Shown here: piece by piece, positions 63,905-64,000 of the stretch
Layout of the letters: each line of letters starts with the position of its first letter
Position numbering within the stretch: the stretch's first letter is position 1
NCBI RefSeq assembly: GCF_014174165.1
Contig: NZ_JABEQN010000008.1
Coordinates: 86,184-150,183 of the forward strand
Source: Gluconacetobacter dulcium
Lineage (GTDB): Bacteria; Pseudomonadota; Alphaproteobacteria; Acetobacterales; Acetobacteraceae
DNA: 64,000 nt
Reading direction: 5' to 3'
The notes under the pieces: generated by a model
Databases searched by the model: none
What the model saw: only the letters and a program-made list of their open reading frames with translations
What the model was told of the DNA's origin: nothing
Made by a program: the position numbers and the translations under genes

Positions 63905-64000
63905 TCATGTGATCTGCAAAGTCTGACCTTTCTGGATCATGGCATTGAGGATGACGAGAAGCTGGCGTGCGATGGCGATAAGGATGGTCTTGGGTGCCTT
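63905..64000 (-). CDS. C-terminal end of an IS110/IS1111-type transposase (cut by window edge)
   Basis: Minus-strand frame open from the window edge to TGA at 63905-63907, giving the last 31 residues: KTILIAIARQLLVILNAMI, then QKGQTLQIT. This ending (A-AR-LLVILNAM) is typical for IS110-family transposases. An insertion therefore sits directly upstream of the tra block. Only 25 bases separate the stop from the TTG of the next gene, so it may have displaced the original promoter. Confidence 0.75.
   Translation of the reverse strand, partial: KAPKTILIAIARQLLVILNAMIQKGQTLQIT

Noticed and set aside
1..64000. tRNA, rRNA or CRISPR arrays
   Set aside because: None recognised on either strand; no regularly spaced repeats and no cas-like genes. 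TnpB is transposon-borne.

Overview
The window is GC-rich DNA carrying plasmid functions only: conjugation, single-strand DNA binding, toxin-antitoxin pairs, a GapR-type nucleoid protein and many small unknown genes, with no housekeeping genes, rRNA or tRNA. It reads as 64 kb of a large conjugative plasmid from an alphaproteobacterium. The GapR/DUF2312 protein and the general gene style suggest an acetic-acid bacterium (Acetobacteraceae), but the genus is inference. No replication initiator or clear partition locus was found, so the replicon extends beyond the window. The left edge cuts a gene and the right edge cuts an IS110-like transposase.

Left part (1-24 kb): accessory genes, mostly in overlapping ATGA/GTGA operons. 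In order these are: a DNA methylase gene broken by an in-frame TAG; a first SSB; a secreted DRGH nuclease with small partners; a WGR protein; a TOPRIM / triple-repeat / UvrD-helicase operon; a winged-helix, DUF1173-like, HTH and GapR operon; an HD-GYP gene; a second SSB; a Phd/RelE pair; a four-gene von Willebrand factor A operon; and a duplicated pair of 41-residue membrane peptides separated by a ~190 bp palindromic repeat.

Middle (24.9-33.7 kb): mobilisation genes. On the minus strand lie a membrane coiled-coil protein, a ParA/TraL-like protein with a degenerate P-loop and a coiled-coil protein. They are followed by an XRE regulator, a second toxin-antitoxin pair, and a 1066-residue MOBF relaxase-helicase with a small upstream partner.

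Right part (33.5-63.9 kb, minus strand): one very compact block encoding an IncI/Dot-Icm-type (MPF-I) conjugation machine with an integrated type IVb pilus: traL?-M-N-[TnpB insertion]-O-P-Q-R-T-U, a VirB9/TrbG-like lipoprotein, pilL-N-P-O-Q-R-S-M-V, a DUF1796 putative cysteine peptidase, a tandem lytic transglycosylase, traH-I, trbA, an unknown gene, traJ-K, two unknown genes, trbC and a small unknown gene. The pilus should stabilise mating pairs. TraH/I/N/O with the VirB9-like protein would form the envelope core, TraU/TraJ would be ATPases, and TrbC/TrbA would couple the relaxase-DNA complex. No prepilin peptidase (PilU) or TraY/DotA gene lies in the window.

The most striking undescribed signal is regulatory. 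Eight intergenic or gene-end sites share a 10-bp box, AGTCACAAAC (with small variations), followed by exactly 8 bp and a hexamer of form NANNNT that looks like a -10 box. At four of them the start codon lies 6-7 bp after the hexamer, so transcription would begin at or very near the start codon (leaderless mRNA). The sites serve both accessory genes and key transfer genes (relaxase operon, ParA-like gene, pilS, traH, the VirB9-like gene) and look like a plasmid-wide regulon.
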